Source of the DNA: Apophysomyces variabilis
Lineage: Eukaryota > Mucoromycota > Mucoromycetes > Mucorales > Mucoraceae
Assembly (NCBI GenBank): GCA_002749535.1
Contig: MZZL01000387.1
Coordinates: 368,845 to 432,844 of the forward strand
Length of the DNA: 64,000 nucleotides
Reading direction: 5' to 3'
Of this stretch, positions 24,436 to 36,420 are shown piece after piece (position 1 is the stretch's first letter; each line of letters starts with the position of its first letter). A program made the position numbers and the translations under genes. Below the pieces are notes generated by a model, which ran no database searches, had not been told where the DNA came from, and was given only the letters and a program-made list of their open reading frames with translations.

Positions 24436-27400
24436 ATGCTAGCTCGAGATTCGCTTCCTTCTCGGAAACAGACAGATTGTCAATCGACCGATTCTTCTAC
24501 ATTTCCAGAAGCTAATCCTTCTCATGCTTCATTCGGCGACCGGTCTTGCCACTGCAAGCCACTACAGTGCACTTGTAATGAGACATATGCCATCATCAAG
24601 TCAAAGCAAAGACCAATCCACACCGGCACATATCATTCATCGCCTCTTCCATTCAGCTCATCCTTCTCACGTAATACAAAGTTAGAATATATCATACAGG
24701 TATCTCAGCAAAGAATCATAACTTAAAAAGCCAGTACTATGTGTTGGAGATACTTTTGCAACTGCACGATAGAAAGGGAAATTGATATTGTTGCAATCCG
24801 TATTATTATCTAGAATTTTTATGCCAAAACTGCCCACATAATTGTTCAGGCACGGTTAGCTTCTACCAGACGCAATATACACAGCATAAGCAACATTAAC
24901 AAGAAATATACACAGAGCAAAAAGATAAACAGATGGGTGTGTTATGATCGTGTATGAATATTATCTTAAACTAGCGACTAACTTTGAATTAGTTCAATCT
25001 ATCAACGGAAGAAACTGTTAGTCTAAAGGAGGGATTACAGCCATGGCGAGCAAAGGCAATACAATACGAGGAATTACCACCTATGGTCATTGATATATAT
25101 CTGGACGTAACGGATGATGTTATCTTGGCTGTGTCAGAAAACGATCGGCATAGAGGCCGAATCAACACGAGCAAAACAATCCTCCTTGAAACTTGGATCC
25201 TTTCCTTAAAGTAGGCTGAGATTGACAAATCATGTTTCTAATTTCCTTGATATGACTTATATCGGAAAAAAAGACATTCTCCCTATAATCCTGCAATAGA
25301 CATACCCGCTACCTACAAACACTGCGTTGTGTTCTTCCGGTCATTATACTCCTTCGCCAGGTTGTTACCCAGCTATGAACTGCACAGACAATTGCAAACA
25401 TTATCAAATCTGAAGAGAGGTGCTATTATGAAATACCGTGTAACGACCGCTTCTAATACTCATCGTATAAATGAGATTCCATTAGGTAAACATGTGGCCT
25501 ACATAGAGACATTAATTAAGAAATTGCCGGATAGAGGAATCGATACTTAAGCAAAACAAACAGAGTCAGGTTGAGACACATGACTTCCCGAATCTCGCCA
25601 CAGGGTTGGGGTGAGGAAACATATACTTAATGCAACCTCCTTTTGGAGTAACTAGATGACATAGCGTGTTAAAACTACAAGTTCGGTACCGGCGATGTTG
25701 CCACCTTCAATTGGATCACTTAAAGGGAGAAATCAGGGAATCAAATACCAAAGCAGACGGCATTCATTCTATTTCCACTGTAGAGAAATATCGACGAGAA
25801 CGAACGGTATCAAACCAAGCTCCTAAACGAACATCAGCAATAAAAGAGGATAAGGGGCAGATATTACAAGTATAAACTATTCAATAGAACAGCAACCTAC
25901 CATTCACTGGAATAATACCTTAGGGATCAACAAAGTCAGCGGGAAAGTATTCCTTCTTTTCAAGTCGTCAGACCACTTCGAACCAGCAGTCAGACGACAT
26001 GCCGCACCAATCAGCTCTGCCGCCCTTGTTTACCGCTAGTACAGAAGGTGTACAGCAGAACATAGTAGGATCACCGTACGTTGGCATGAAATCACGGCGC
26101 GTTTCGCTTCCTATCATTTCTCCGTTTAAATCACCTTCACTCTCATCTTCTCCAGAAGCCGAAGCCATGTGTAATGACGAACAGCTATCTTATCTACACA
26201 ACTAATTCAATTTTCCATTAGTTTCCGGTTTTTGTTTGCAGCCATCTCAAAGTGACAGAACGCGATTTTCGGGGTTGAGCGGACGAAAAATTGGATTTTC
26301 ATCCAGCTTCGATAAGTATAAGGAACGCACTGGCGCCAGCAGAATTAGCACAAAAAGCACCCGGTTAATAGGAACCTCGTTGCGCACGCTTGATCGAGAT
26401 CTGAGCACTCGTATTGTATGAAAAATATGCAGAGAATGATATAACCCTATGTATCCATTTTGATGATTCTTTGTTTTTTTCTTATTTCTGTGTATTCAGG
26501 AACCCGAAGACGCTGATCTAAAAGAATTTATGCAGCTTGTTGCTTCCAGTCAACAACTTGGGTTATTCAAGGCGCGTCCGACCACAAACGGACAGAGCGA
26601 AAACGTGACGCTATCACCTATATCTGAATCTGTCAATGGCCTCGAGAACAGTACGTTTTTTAACGACTCGATTTACCGGTCTAAGGTATGACAACAAAAA
26701 GTCGTCGTGTCATGATATTTTGATCTGCCATGTCACAGAAAGCGCTAAACCATTTTCGGCATATGAGAGATACGAACAATCATTTGTCAGAATCAATGTC
26801 CTCGAATATGCTCTGCAGGGAACACAACGAAAATGTAAGCTTGGACACTCCTGCCAGAATCTCAGCACTTCCACCTCGCCTTGCATTTGACGCTCCTCCT
26901 GCGTCATGTACAGCACAGCTTCCAGTCAAGCAGGGTGTAGCACAATTCACTGGCTTGAAATACGGTGAGCTTCGTCTGAATCAAACAGAACATACGACCT
27001 ACTCATTGGCTGGCCTGATAAACCCTGCTTGTTCCCGAAATAACCAAAGCAATTTGCCTACAAACAATGATAGTACAACCTGTAGTAGGGACGGCTCCTC
27101 CAACAGGCGCCACCCGGCTATTCAGCAGGAAGCAATTCAGAACATGGTGTGCCATGGCACAGATCGCAAAAAGCCAGTATATACCACGAATGGAAGACAC
27201 AGAAACATGAAAACGATGAGCAGGCATGTCGAATCAAGCAACAGAAGCCTGATATCATCTTCAATAAGCGAATCGATCAATGAAAATGCCTGTACTGACT
27301 TCTCACAGAAACTGCTTAGGCCTATGTGTAGAGTAGCCGAAGAGAACATTGACACGAGTCCATGTGAGACTGGCTCAAGACCATGTCGCCTTCACAACCA

Positions 27401-27482
27401 CTGTATTTCACAAGTTGTCCCCATGACAACTGTTAGAGAAGAAGAAGAAAGAAATACAGCTTGCAGCGAATCGCTTCGTTAA
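24436..27482 (+). CDS. ATG13: autophagy protein Atg13-like
   Basis: Ten exons: 24436-24699, 24814-24936, 24993-25210, 25274-25485, 25535-25610, 25665-25869, 25924-26170, 26222-26415, 26500-26685, 26739-27482; phases close and give 822 residues. Atg13 links the Atg1 kinase with Atg17/Atg101 at autophagy start sites and is a TORC1 target. The N-terminal HORMA domain is readable: KLEYIIQNFYAKTAHIIVQA, GLQPWRAKAIQYEELPPMVI, TSKTILLETWILSL, VVFFRSLYSFARLLPSYELH, GVLKLQVRYRRCCHLQLD. The rest is Ser-rich and disordered, with PSLSSSPEAEA, KIGFSSSFDKYKER and an acidic segment EDADLKEFMQLVASSQQL, as in other fungal Atg13 middle regions that bind Atg1/Atg17. Start: first ATG after an in-frame TAG. The introns are 49-114 nt. 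The far C terminus (last 248 codons) matches nothing I recognise. Confidence 0.85.
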
Positions 27483-27884
27483 TATAGAAAAGATTTTGCC
27501 ACAAAAGAGCATAAGCAACTACTCACTTTATCTTCTTTGGCCTTTATCCCTGGTCGCTTTATTCTACTTTTTCCCCCTTTCTCCTTTGTTTATTCCTTTT
27601 TCAATCTTATTTTAACAACACTGCATTTATGCGTTTCGTATTTTGGGCACGTAAAATAAACATAATGGGAAGCTCCCATTGGTTCTTCTCATTGATGGTA
27701 TAAAAATTGAATATCTTTTAATTTTGGCAAAGTTATGTGGCCAATGGCCATGAATCCAGCAAACGTAATGCAGCGATAGATACATCATTGTTGGAGAAAT
27801 AGCGTTATGATGAAGAGGTTGTCTACGCGCTAAACATGTATTTAATAGTTGGGACCGACCGCCGTAACAACCCGGCAGACATAG
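27483..27884. other. convergent 3' flanks
   Basis: Space between the ends of ATG13 (+) and the zinc-finger gene (-). Contains a pyrimidine-rich patch near 27540-27610. No gene. Confidence 0.5.
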
Positions 27885-29564
27885 TCAAATATCAACGATA
27901 CGTTTGACCATTTTACATTCATCAAGGTGGTCACCGCGGTACTTAATGAGGTATTCACCGTTGCCTTTTATTGTCACAGTTTTGTTGACCAAGCATCCCT
28001 AGATAAACAAGAGAAGAAAAAAAAAAGAAGGAAGAGACGGAGTAAAAATCTGAATGCCCTTGGTTCCATGTTTTGATTGAATTCGCAGGCTGTGCTTTTG
28101 AGTATTTACCTTTGTGCTATTGGAACATTTGTAATAGATACTTCTAAGCCCGGATTTCTTGTGTATGGTATTGCCGTTGTTTTTCCATAGATACTTGTCG
28201 TTGTAGGGAAATTCCCTTGTCTCGATAATCATTGTAATGGCTTGCATTTTTCGACGTTGGCGGCGTCGTTGCCTTTGAGCCCAGATAGGGCCACTAGTGT
28301 GTGCTGGCTTGTACTCGGTGGGCGTCATCAAAGGTGGAGGAGTGGTTTCTGCGTCATGAGAGCCACTGGGCGTACACGAAATAGATGGTAACCGGGAACC
28401 CCCATCGACATTGAACTTTAATGCCATGTCCAACCGGGTATCTCCTTTTTGATCAGAAGATGTATGTGATATTCCAACGGCACCATTAGGTACTGCGTCG
28501 TTTTCTGCTCGGGAACACGACGACGATGATGATAATAGGAAAGATACAGAGGAATCAGAAGCGAAACAGTTGGTTTCATTAGAGAGCTGCAGCATACCCA
28601 ATCGATAGCTATTTCTTCTTCTATAAGATGGAGGAGAAGAAGAAGAAGAAGAAAGTGCTGTTACCGTTGCTCTTCTATCTCTGCTCAAGTAAGCTTCTCC
28701 TCTGAGCTCTGCGCCCTGTCGGCCTGCCATTTCGCCTCCGGTATTGTCTTCTTCCAATGAATAAAAGTAAGGATTGGTCTCAGGCATGCTGCGAGACGAA
28801 GCTGTGGAATCACGATGACCTAGGCTAGAACGCAGAGAAGAAGAGGGAATGCCTCGTTTTGCTTTTGAGCCAAAGGAATCAAGAGCAGTTGTAGCAGCAG
28901 CAGCCATCATCTTATCCTCGGTTGTAGTACTACTGTGGTTTGGGCTGCTAGTACGTTCAGTTTGGTGATGATGCTGTGTCAATATCCCCTGGATTGTAAT
29001 GGCTGGCATAGGAAGTGTCCGCCACGAGGGGTAGCTTGGTGTTGGCTCGGGATCTAATTCCCTGTTTGGCTTCAACGGGTTGGGCAGATTGTCCGTAGTA
29101 CGTTTTAAATTTAATAGATAATCGAGTTCTCTTTGTCGAAGCCTTGCTTCTTCGGTACGGCGGCGGTCTTCTTCTGCTTTACTCGAAAGAATAAGCTCCA
29201 GCATCTTTGGCTGATTTTGGTATTGGTGTATCATTTGTTCTAGACTACTGCTATTTCCCACGTCGCCCTGTCTTTCATCAAGATAACGCTGAACGACCGA
29301 TCCTCGGAATGTAAACTGTGGAAGATGACTCTGTCCGGAAAGTTTGCTGGGGCTCCGTGGTGAAGAGGGAGCGTAGTGGTCTTCATAAGACTCTGTGATG
29401 TTATTTAGTGCGTTAGATGGGGACGGTACGTTGCGAGCATAAGCTATATCAGGATGGCTGAAGCAACGATATGTTTTGGGCTTGTCAATAATGGATGGTA
29501 ATTGCTGCTGGTGGTGTTGACGAGTTGTTTCTTTCAGTGAAGCAGCGGTGTAGTAATCTGGCAT
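27885..29564 (-). CDS. putative DNA-binding protein with WRKY/GCM1-like zinc finger
   Basis: Two exons, 29564-28110 and 27998-27885; 522 residues. Most is disordered: Ser runs, His/Gln-rich patches and QRQRRRQRRK at about 435. A charged helix around 105-150 (QMIHQYQNQPKMLELILSS, then AEEDRRRTEEARLRQRELDY) could be a coiled coil. The C terminus folds only after splicing: KYLWKNNGNTIHKK, RSIYYKC, then CLVNKTVTI, EYLIKYRGDHLDEC. This gives C480-X6-C487-X21-H509-X3-C513, preceded by a W and beta-strand-like YYKC, which recalls the WRKY/GCM1/FLYWCH zinc-finger group (in WRKY: YYRC...GC...Y.G.H). Role as a transcription factor is inference. The intron (111 nt) splits the finger between its first and second Cys. 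Confidence 0.65.
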
Positions 29565-32500
29565 GATGACGACTTGGTAACCAAGTTAAAAAGATGTAAT
29601 GGGAAGAAAGCGTCTTAGAATCGGAAAGGGAATAACGTTTTTCATATGAAAAACAACGAACCTGGACACTATCTACGGAATACAATTAGAGTCATCGGCC
29701 AATCACACTGCGAAAGCCAAACAGCGAGAACAAAATAACCGATCTGTGAACTGCTTCAGGAGCTTTTAATGGGTCATCGTACCACAGCGCCACATGGTTA
29801 CCTTTCTGTTCGTCCCCACAAATTTTCGAGAATCATCTCCTCTTTACTCTCCGCATTCTTTCCTGATCTTCCGAAAACTTCTCCTGCGCATCGCGATTTC
29901 GCCAATTTTGTCCTTTTCCTTCTGTACTAAAGACTAGCACAATTCAATGAAGCACATAAAGAGTGTGTCAAATAGAATTTTTTCAACCAGATAATTTAAG
30001 AAAAAGAGAACAAAGTCATATTGTTGTCAAACAAATAAAAAGTCAGGGGGTGTCAATAAATGGCATTTACACCCGCAAAACCTTAACAATCAGTAAGTGG
30101 GTAATCATGGTATATCCCAGGATTGGAACATTAATCGTGGAATCGCGCTGTATTTTTGATATGGAAGTTTAATCCTCATATGGTTGCTAACAATCACCGT
30201 GGCCAATCAGTATCTATACCGACACACCTTTTTTAGAACCTTTTCACCAGAAAGACAATGAATTCTACCTTACCATCCATATGAACGGCATAATAGAATA
30301 AAAAGAAATAGAGCATGTCTAGTAGGCTAAATGTCGCATTGTATGATCGAGATGTTATTGTGCCATTGTTGTCTGAAATTGGTCTGTTTCATTTATCGAA
30401 TGCTAACGCAGTCTGGTGAAGACTTGCATCGAATACGTCCAGAATCGGAAAGGCGAAACGGACGGCCCCAAAAGCTGAACAATGTTCTGTCCTAAACCTG
30501 AATTCCCACGGTACATCACCTTCTTTTGCAAACAGCGCGACGAAACGTAGGTGCACCAGAAATAACGTAAGATCAAAGGAGTAGGACAATGTGTTCCTTT
30601 ATAGCAGTTTGTTTATTCAGCAGATCAAGGGCCTGGTCAGCAGATCTGTGAAAGTAATTAAGAGCATTTTCAGTAGCATTAGTGTATCCCACATTATGAT
30701 TACAATTTCTTCATACAATCTGTTTTCTTTGACCTTTCCGTGATCTCGGGCAAAGAGCAATATTTCATTGAAAAGACAAACAGACTGATACCACAAATCC
30801 CTTACAAATCGACTATCCATATTTATCCCCGCTAGGAACTGTGCATTCGGATCGTACGATCTTCCGCGCTCCTCATGATGTTGTTGGAAAAAAAAAAGGG
30901 TGATTAGCTCTTGCAAAAGATAGGTTCACATAGGACATGGTTCCCCGCTGCTATACTTTGCTAGTTAAAAGGTCGCAAATACACTAAGCAATCCCACTTT
31001 ATAACGTTCCACTATTTGATCACAGGTTGCTCCGACAAGATGATTGTACAACTTGTAAAAAAGTGGTAGGGACCAAGAGGGCTTGCTTAGCAAAGCGTAA
31101 GCGGGCGATTTATTCGCTGCTGGATGTGTAAAATGGGTAAACAGTGCGCCAAAAAAAGACATAAACATTACAGCTTGTCTTTTCTTTACACAGACCCTCC
31201 TTGCTGTCATTTGCTTCACTGGGTATTGAAAATACACTGCTCTGTGCCCCCAACAAGTCTGCAAGAAAGAGAATAGTTTCCTATCCATTAGCACGCGGTG
31301 TTAACGGGCTCAGCATTTAAGCTCAAGGTTGGGTAACAGGTGCCGACTGAAACTTATTCAATTCACGCCGTTTCGAGACTGCGAAATGCGGCTGATTCCG
31401 GGACCATATTCACGAGATTGACCGACTGTGAGAAGACCATCACCGAATCCCTGGGTTTTTTCTTTTCATGACTCACCTCGATAGCCACATATGGATAAAA
31501 TAGATACCCCATTCACTGTAATCTATTTAATTGTTTAATTGCTTCCGCAATTTAAATTGTTATTGCCGTTGTACCTATAGAATCAGCATAGCATATTACA
31601 GTATCTGCAGTTGATTAAGTCGGTCCTTTCTTCCTTGAAAACCTGACTAGGACATTGGATAGCGTGGGAAGACTGTCTGCATTGGTAAGAGCCACGGTGG
31701 CAGACTCTGCTTGATACAATAAAGGAAAACACAAAGAACCACCTTTTGGCCATCGGATAATCAGCGCCTTAAGAGAAATGGGCTACGCATAGCCACATTC
31801 ATACGTTACAAGCAGTTGAGCAAATTTAAAATCGCTTAATCACCATGCGTTAATTCAACGATGCTTTGATTTGGCTGCGTAATACATGGAAAAAGTTAAA
31901 AGCCAGTATAGTTACTGCTATGGCAATGGTCAAAGTAAAAGATATCTAAAGGGAGTTATCTATGGACTGTGGCCATTAATGCTGCCTAGAAGTTGTCGTC
32001 GATGATGAATTTTTATTAGTTAAAGTATTAATGGTTCGTATGGCCCGAACAAAACCCGTTTATGCGAACATCGATTGCCGCAGGTACTGTCAAAGCGATT
32101 TTGCATCAGCAACTAAGTTATTATTGCAGCACCGAAATTCATGAACTACTAGAAGTAATAATTACTTGAAATTGTTACTAGGCACGATAATGAAATCATT
32201 AAAGACAAATGATGGAATAACTGAAGAAAAGAGGATTGTATTCTTGCCAAAAAATGCTCTTCTATCATACTTGCGTTTGCTGCTTATTGAGAGTACAACA
32301 GTAGCATTATTGATTGCGACACTTTTCTACCATTAAGGCAAAGTATCAACACAGTCAAAAATAAAGAGTGAGCTGTTGTATTTCATAGCTGGATTCTTCG
32401 TGTCTCATTTTCAAAAACTTCGCGGACGCTTTTCATGTTCTTAATGTACGCTCAATATCTGGTTTGTTGCTTATCTAATACAATCTGAGTCCCTGAGAGG

Positions 32501-34545
32501 CTCGAGATGCTTGAACTGAACGTTTGGCTTCATTGACAGGATGAGTCACAAGAACTTGGGTTAAGTATGCGCCCTATTCTGACAAGTTCTGTAGAAGTTC
32601 TCCTCTTCGTCAGCATAGACATTCATAGTTACTGAATTTTCTGAATAGCGCTTCTCTTTTCAGACAGACGAGTTGGACCACAAAGTTCGTCACAGTCTGT
32701 TTATATTCTGCAAGAATCCGGCAACGCAAAGAAAGCTCTTTTATCGGACACTATATAAAATGAGTACGTCTGCCGATTCTAGCTAGATTATTCCGGTTGC
32801 TGATGATAACATTTTTCATTCATGATGTCGCCCACCTTAGCCGCCATCCCGCTATTGTCTGTTTTTATACACACCGCCGTCTTCAGCTTCTTGCTCTAGT
32901 TTTTGACCCTATCTCTTTCATTCTGGACACGCCGCCCATCTTTCTCCTCGAATAGCCGTGCATGCTTGCCTACTGAAAGGCTACTTGGCCAAACTTTAGC
33001 GATATCCTACTCTCAAAGCACCAGACCAGATAGTCCCAGGGATCAATGCTATACGCTCCCTTCCTTAGACTTCGTTGTCTCGCCTCTACTAACTATTTTC
33101 CTTTCTTGCCCTCTCTTCTTGCTCATTGATATTGATTTTCTGCTTTTCTTTTTCTTTCTGTTTCCCATTTCTTTTCGTCTCCTCTTTATATCTTCGACCT
33201 ATTGCCTTTCCTTTCTCTCCTTTCTAGCAAACGATTTTTCACCTTTTTTTGTTGTCAGAGCGAACCAGAATGGATATGTTAACAACGTTGCCCTTTCGGT
33301 TATTTCAGCAATAATCAATCTTTTCAGGGACTATTTTTTAAAAGAAAAAAGGCCCATTGAAAACGGTAATGCTGCTTTCCACGGCGAATTTCCAGGAGCT
33401 GATCCATGATGTAGCACTTAATACCTGAAAAAACGTATGCATTAGGAACCGCTTTCCAAAGTGAAAATGATGTATGTGTTGTTATTAATTGTTTAGCTCA
33501 ACAGATCTGCCCTAAATGTTAGTACCAGGATAGAAGAGCTGTGTGCGTTATCTTTTACATGTACATATTTATCGTTGTACACTGTTTTAAAGTTAAGTCA
33601 GTAGCCAACAAAGTTCTATCCTACATATCTATTCCTGAAAACCTTACCTCCATCTACCAAGCAAAAATATGCAAATATTCTACTATAATTGCAGAGAGAC
33701 GTGAAAATAACTGAGAAAGCGTTGGCATTAGAGTATGTCTTGATGGTGAATCTTGCATACAATGATGCAACTTGACAATGTTCTGCATATCTTCTTGAAT
33801 GTTTCCTGTGCTTGCAGGTCTCTAATGTCCTGGCGTGATCAGTCCCTTTCTGCATACGTTGTAGTATGAGAATAATGGCACTAGCTAAAAGAATGTCATG
33901 ACCGGAATATGCACAATAAGTTGTTATACGGTATGCAGCATCACAATTTGTTTGCTTAAGCCTTTAACTTGCTAACTTTTGTCGTGTCGTTATATTTTGG
34001 CATAGTGCTTTTATTGAGCTGAACAGGCGTTCGGTATGAGCTCCGTTAATTAAGCTAATGTATGTTTATTTTTAACCAGCTGATGAGAATAATCATGCTT
34101 GCACCTTTGGTTTCTTCGATGGGGGCCCCTTAACCATTTCTTCCCTATTTAGGTTTAACGCTAATGGAAGTACACAATATGTTGTGGAACTGTGTGTTAC
34201 CAACGCAACTTTGGTTTCGGGTTACTTTGGTTCTTTTCTTTCTAAGGCTAATTGCCGGCCTCCTGTAAAGGATCTCTTGTTCTGTTGTGCTTAGTTTGGG
34301 ACTCTTTCCTCTGTTATCGAAAAGAAATCACTCACTGTTTCTATTGGTTATACTTGGTCTTTTTGTTTATCTTCGTAAGAAGGTTCCGTCAACCCTATAT
34401 TCTCCGCCTAACCAACATGTAGAGCTTTTTTTTTCATTTTCAAGGTATTTTCAGTTTATTACAAACGATGCCAGAAAATCATGAAGACAAGTTTAAAGAC
34501 ATGTACATTTGAGGTGATATAAGTACAGAGGCGCGGATAAGGGAT
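29565..34545. other. 5-kb gene-poor stretch
   Basis: No gene I can support. On minus, frames at 31294-30965, 30916-30617 and 30589-30389 follow each other and look partly coding (SYDPNAQFLAGINMDSRFVR, LWYQSVCLFNEILLFARDHG) but cannot be joined into one protein, so they may be a relic. On plus, a TATATAAAA lies at about 32754, then a 25-codon signal-peptide-like frame at 32822 ends in TAG, and a Phe/Leu/Ser-rich frame follows to 33409 that looks like translated pyrimidine tract. The remainder shows only AT-rich sequence. Confidence 0.4.
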
Positions 34546-35052
34546 TTAGTTGATTTGGAGTTCATCGTCAGCATACTTGTGGAGCTGCTCCTCAGCGTGC
34601 TTCTCGGCTCTCTTCTTGTCAAGATAGTCGAGACCCTTGGTTTCGATCCTATAACGCGTCATCCGGATTAGCCACGGCAACAATGTAACTAGACCAGATA
34701 AATCAACTCACAACTTGTCAAGAGCACCGGCGGCGAAACCAGCAAGGAGCTGCTTGGTGCGAGCGTGTTCAACGGGCTTGCCGTTCTTCTCGCAGTGCTC
34801 GTTGTAAGCCTTGACGGCTTCATAAGCAGCTATAGAGTATCCTTGGTAAATAAAACTAGAACATCTTGGAAAAATTGATCTATAACATACCAGCACCAGC
34901 AATAAGCTCGTGAGTGAAGGAACCCTTGTGGCCTTCTTCTTCTTCTTTGTGAACCTCAGCGTGTTGGCTACCAAAATGATCGAAAAGGCCCCTATCATGC
35001 ATAGAAACTTGTAAGGACTTTTGCTATGGGTGTAAGTCCAGATAACTTACAT
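34546..35052 (-). CDS. CipC/DUF3759 stress-type small protein, split start codon
   Basis: Coding pieces 35052-35051 (only the bases AT), 34991-34891, 34829-34712 and 34648-34546; 107 residues. The spliced start reads AT|G GGC CTT, giving MGLFDHFGSQHAEVH, as expected because CipC-like proteins begin MG-x-F-D. The body has THELIAGAAAYEAVKAYNEH, KQLLAGFAAGALDKL and ETKGLDYLDKKRAEKHAE, all typical of DUF3759. CipC was named as a concanamycin-induced protein of Aspergillus; the molecular role is unknown and many members are stress- or infection-induced. Without the first splice the only ATG near exon 2 opens a wrong frame. A TATATAA stands 65 bases upstream. The protein is small, charged and probably cytosolic. 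Confidence 0.9.
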
Positions 35053-35116
35053 GTTTAATATAAAATGTGTTTTGAAAATAAAAACTAAAATGAAATGCGT
35101 CCGGCAATGTACCTCC

Positions 35117-35123
35117 TTATATA
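35117..35123 (-). promoter_or_regulatory. TATA box of the CipC-like gene
   Basis: TATATAA on the minus strand, 65 bases before the first bases of the split start codon, compatible with a leader of some 35 bases and so with the proposed first exon. Confidence 0.45.
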
Positions 35124-36077
35124 TTGTTTTTTCGGGTGCCTTTTCTCCATTAGACACGTTGCACATACGTTGTCTGGGAAAACATCTGTAGTCAATGACG
35201 CTGTCTGCTGGGTTTCTGACAGCGGCGCCACTGCATCTGCTAATTTTGGCTATTACATACTGAGTATTGAATAAAAAGACAACGTCACCTTTTATGTAAA
35301 CGGCTATAGTATGAAAGGAAGACAGCATTTTCGAGGCAACATTAAAGGGAGGATACCTCAGATTTTTACTTATCTTAAAAAGGACGCATATATCGCTATA
35401 TAGAATTGACAGAAACTCCTATAAAGTCTATTTCGTACCGTCTGTGAACTTTAACGGTTGAATTAGCCGCGAGCATTTTAGCCCATAAATCGCGTATAAA
35501 CTAATTTTACAGCCCGCCAACGAATGGAAATACCATAATTTGAATGCCGCTAAGTTGCATTTTAGCCATATATGGCAAATCCATATTTCCTGCGTAACTG
35601 AATTTCCCCTTTTTTGATAAAAGCTCCGTGGTTCATCGTGGCTGAAGAGCAGGCTTTCCAAAACGACAGCAAAAGTTTGACAGCTTATGCTTTCTCACAC
35701 ACATACATAGATAGAACACGATGCAAAAGAATCTAGGATACCCCGGGCTCTAATACGAAGGAAGATCCTATTAAAGATACTTTCTTTGGCAGAGATTAGA
35801 ACCAAGGAGACTAGCGACGGTAAGGTACAGAACAACAAGCCATGTCCGCATCCTCCGCCACGCCGATTATCCCGGCCACATTTTTCCGTGGAAGTTTCCG
35901 ATTCGTCACTTGCCTCTTTAGCTTTGCGGGCCGAGATTGAGCATGAAACGTATTGTATCTCATGGGAACAAGCGCGAGTCCGTTGATAAGTAAATTAACA
36001 ACAAGAAGGACGCAAGCCGTTGTATTGGATAAGCAACTATCAAACGAGTCTTCACAATTCACATCGACCAAGACAAA
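35124..36077. other. intergenic, no gene seen
   Basis: Upstream of the CipC-like gene. Short frames on both strands carry no motif. It may hold control sequence, but nothing specific was identified. Confidence 0.4.
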
Positions 36078-36420
36078 GTGGGGTTTTCTAAGATGACACT
36101 TGAAACGGTTTTGAATGCATCAGAACTAGTTAGGTATTCGTACAGTAAAAAGATGGGCCTCAAAGTTCAAAAAGGATACAAACAGCTTTTCAAACAGGTT
36201 AAAGCAAATGCATGTTTTGTTGAAGAGCATAAGAAGCTCATTTTAGAACACATTGACGAGACTTCTTGCCTATTCTAAAGTGGAGGTTCGAGGGACTTGT
36301 GGAAATATTGTGTCTTTTGCTAATGAGTCTGCCTTGCTCATTAACATGGAGCTCAAAATAGTTTGCTGATGATAGGTACAATGGGTTATGGTCGCTCCCG
36401 AAGTTTCAACGTAAGAGGCT
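36078..36420 (+). pseudogene. fragment resembling a Tc1/IS630-type transposase
   Basis: The frame at 36078-36278 has a helix-turn-helix-like N-terminal look (ETVLNASELVRYSY, KGYKQLFKQV) and then EEHKKLILEHIDETSCLF, which resembles the linker 'L...H..fl...iDe.P' of IS630/Tc1 transposases. Further on, in another frame, FANESALLINME resembles the catalytic 'vDEs.f.iNM' block. No complete domain, no terminal repeats. The similarity is weak and the call tentative. Confidence 0.3.

Noticed and set aside
32903..33409. 168-codon plus-strand frame, very rich in Phe, Leu and Ser
   Set aside because: Composition is that of a translated pyrimidine tract; no ATG start and no family feature.
36285..36300. 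GGTTCGAGGG, similar to a tRNA B box
   Set aside because: The expected final C is missing, and no A box, acceptor stem or T-run terminator could be arranged around it.
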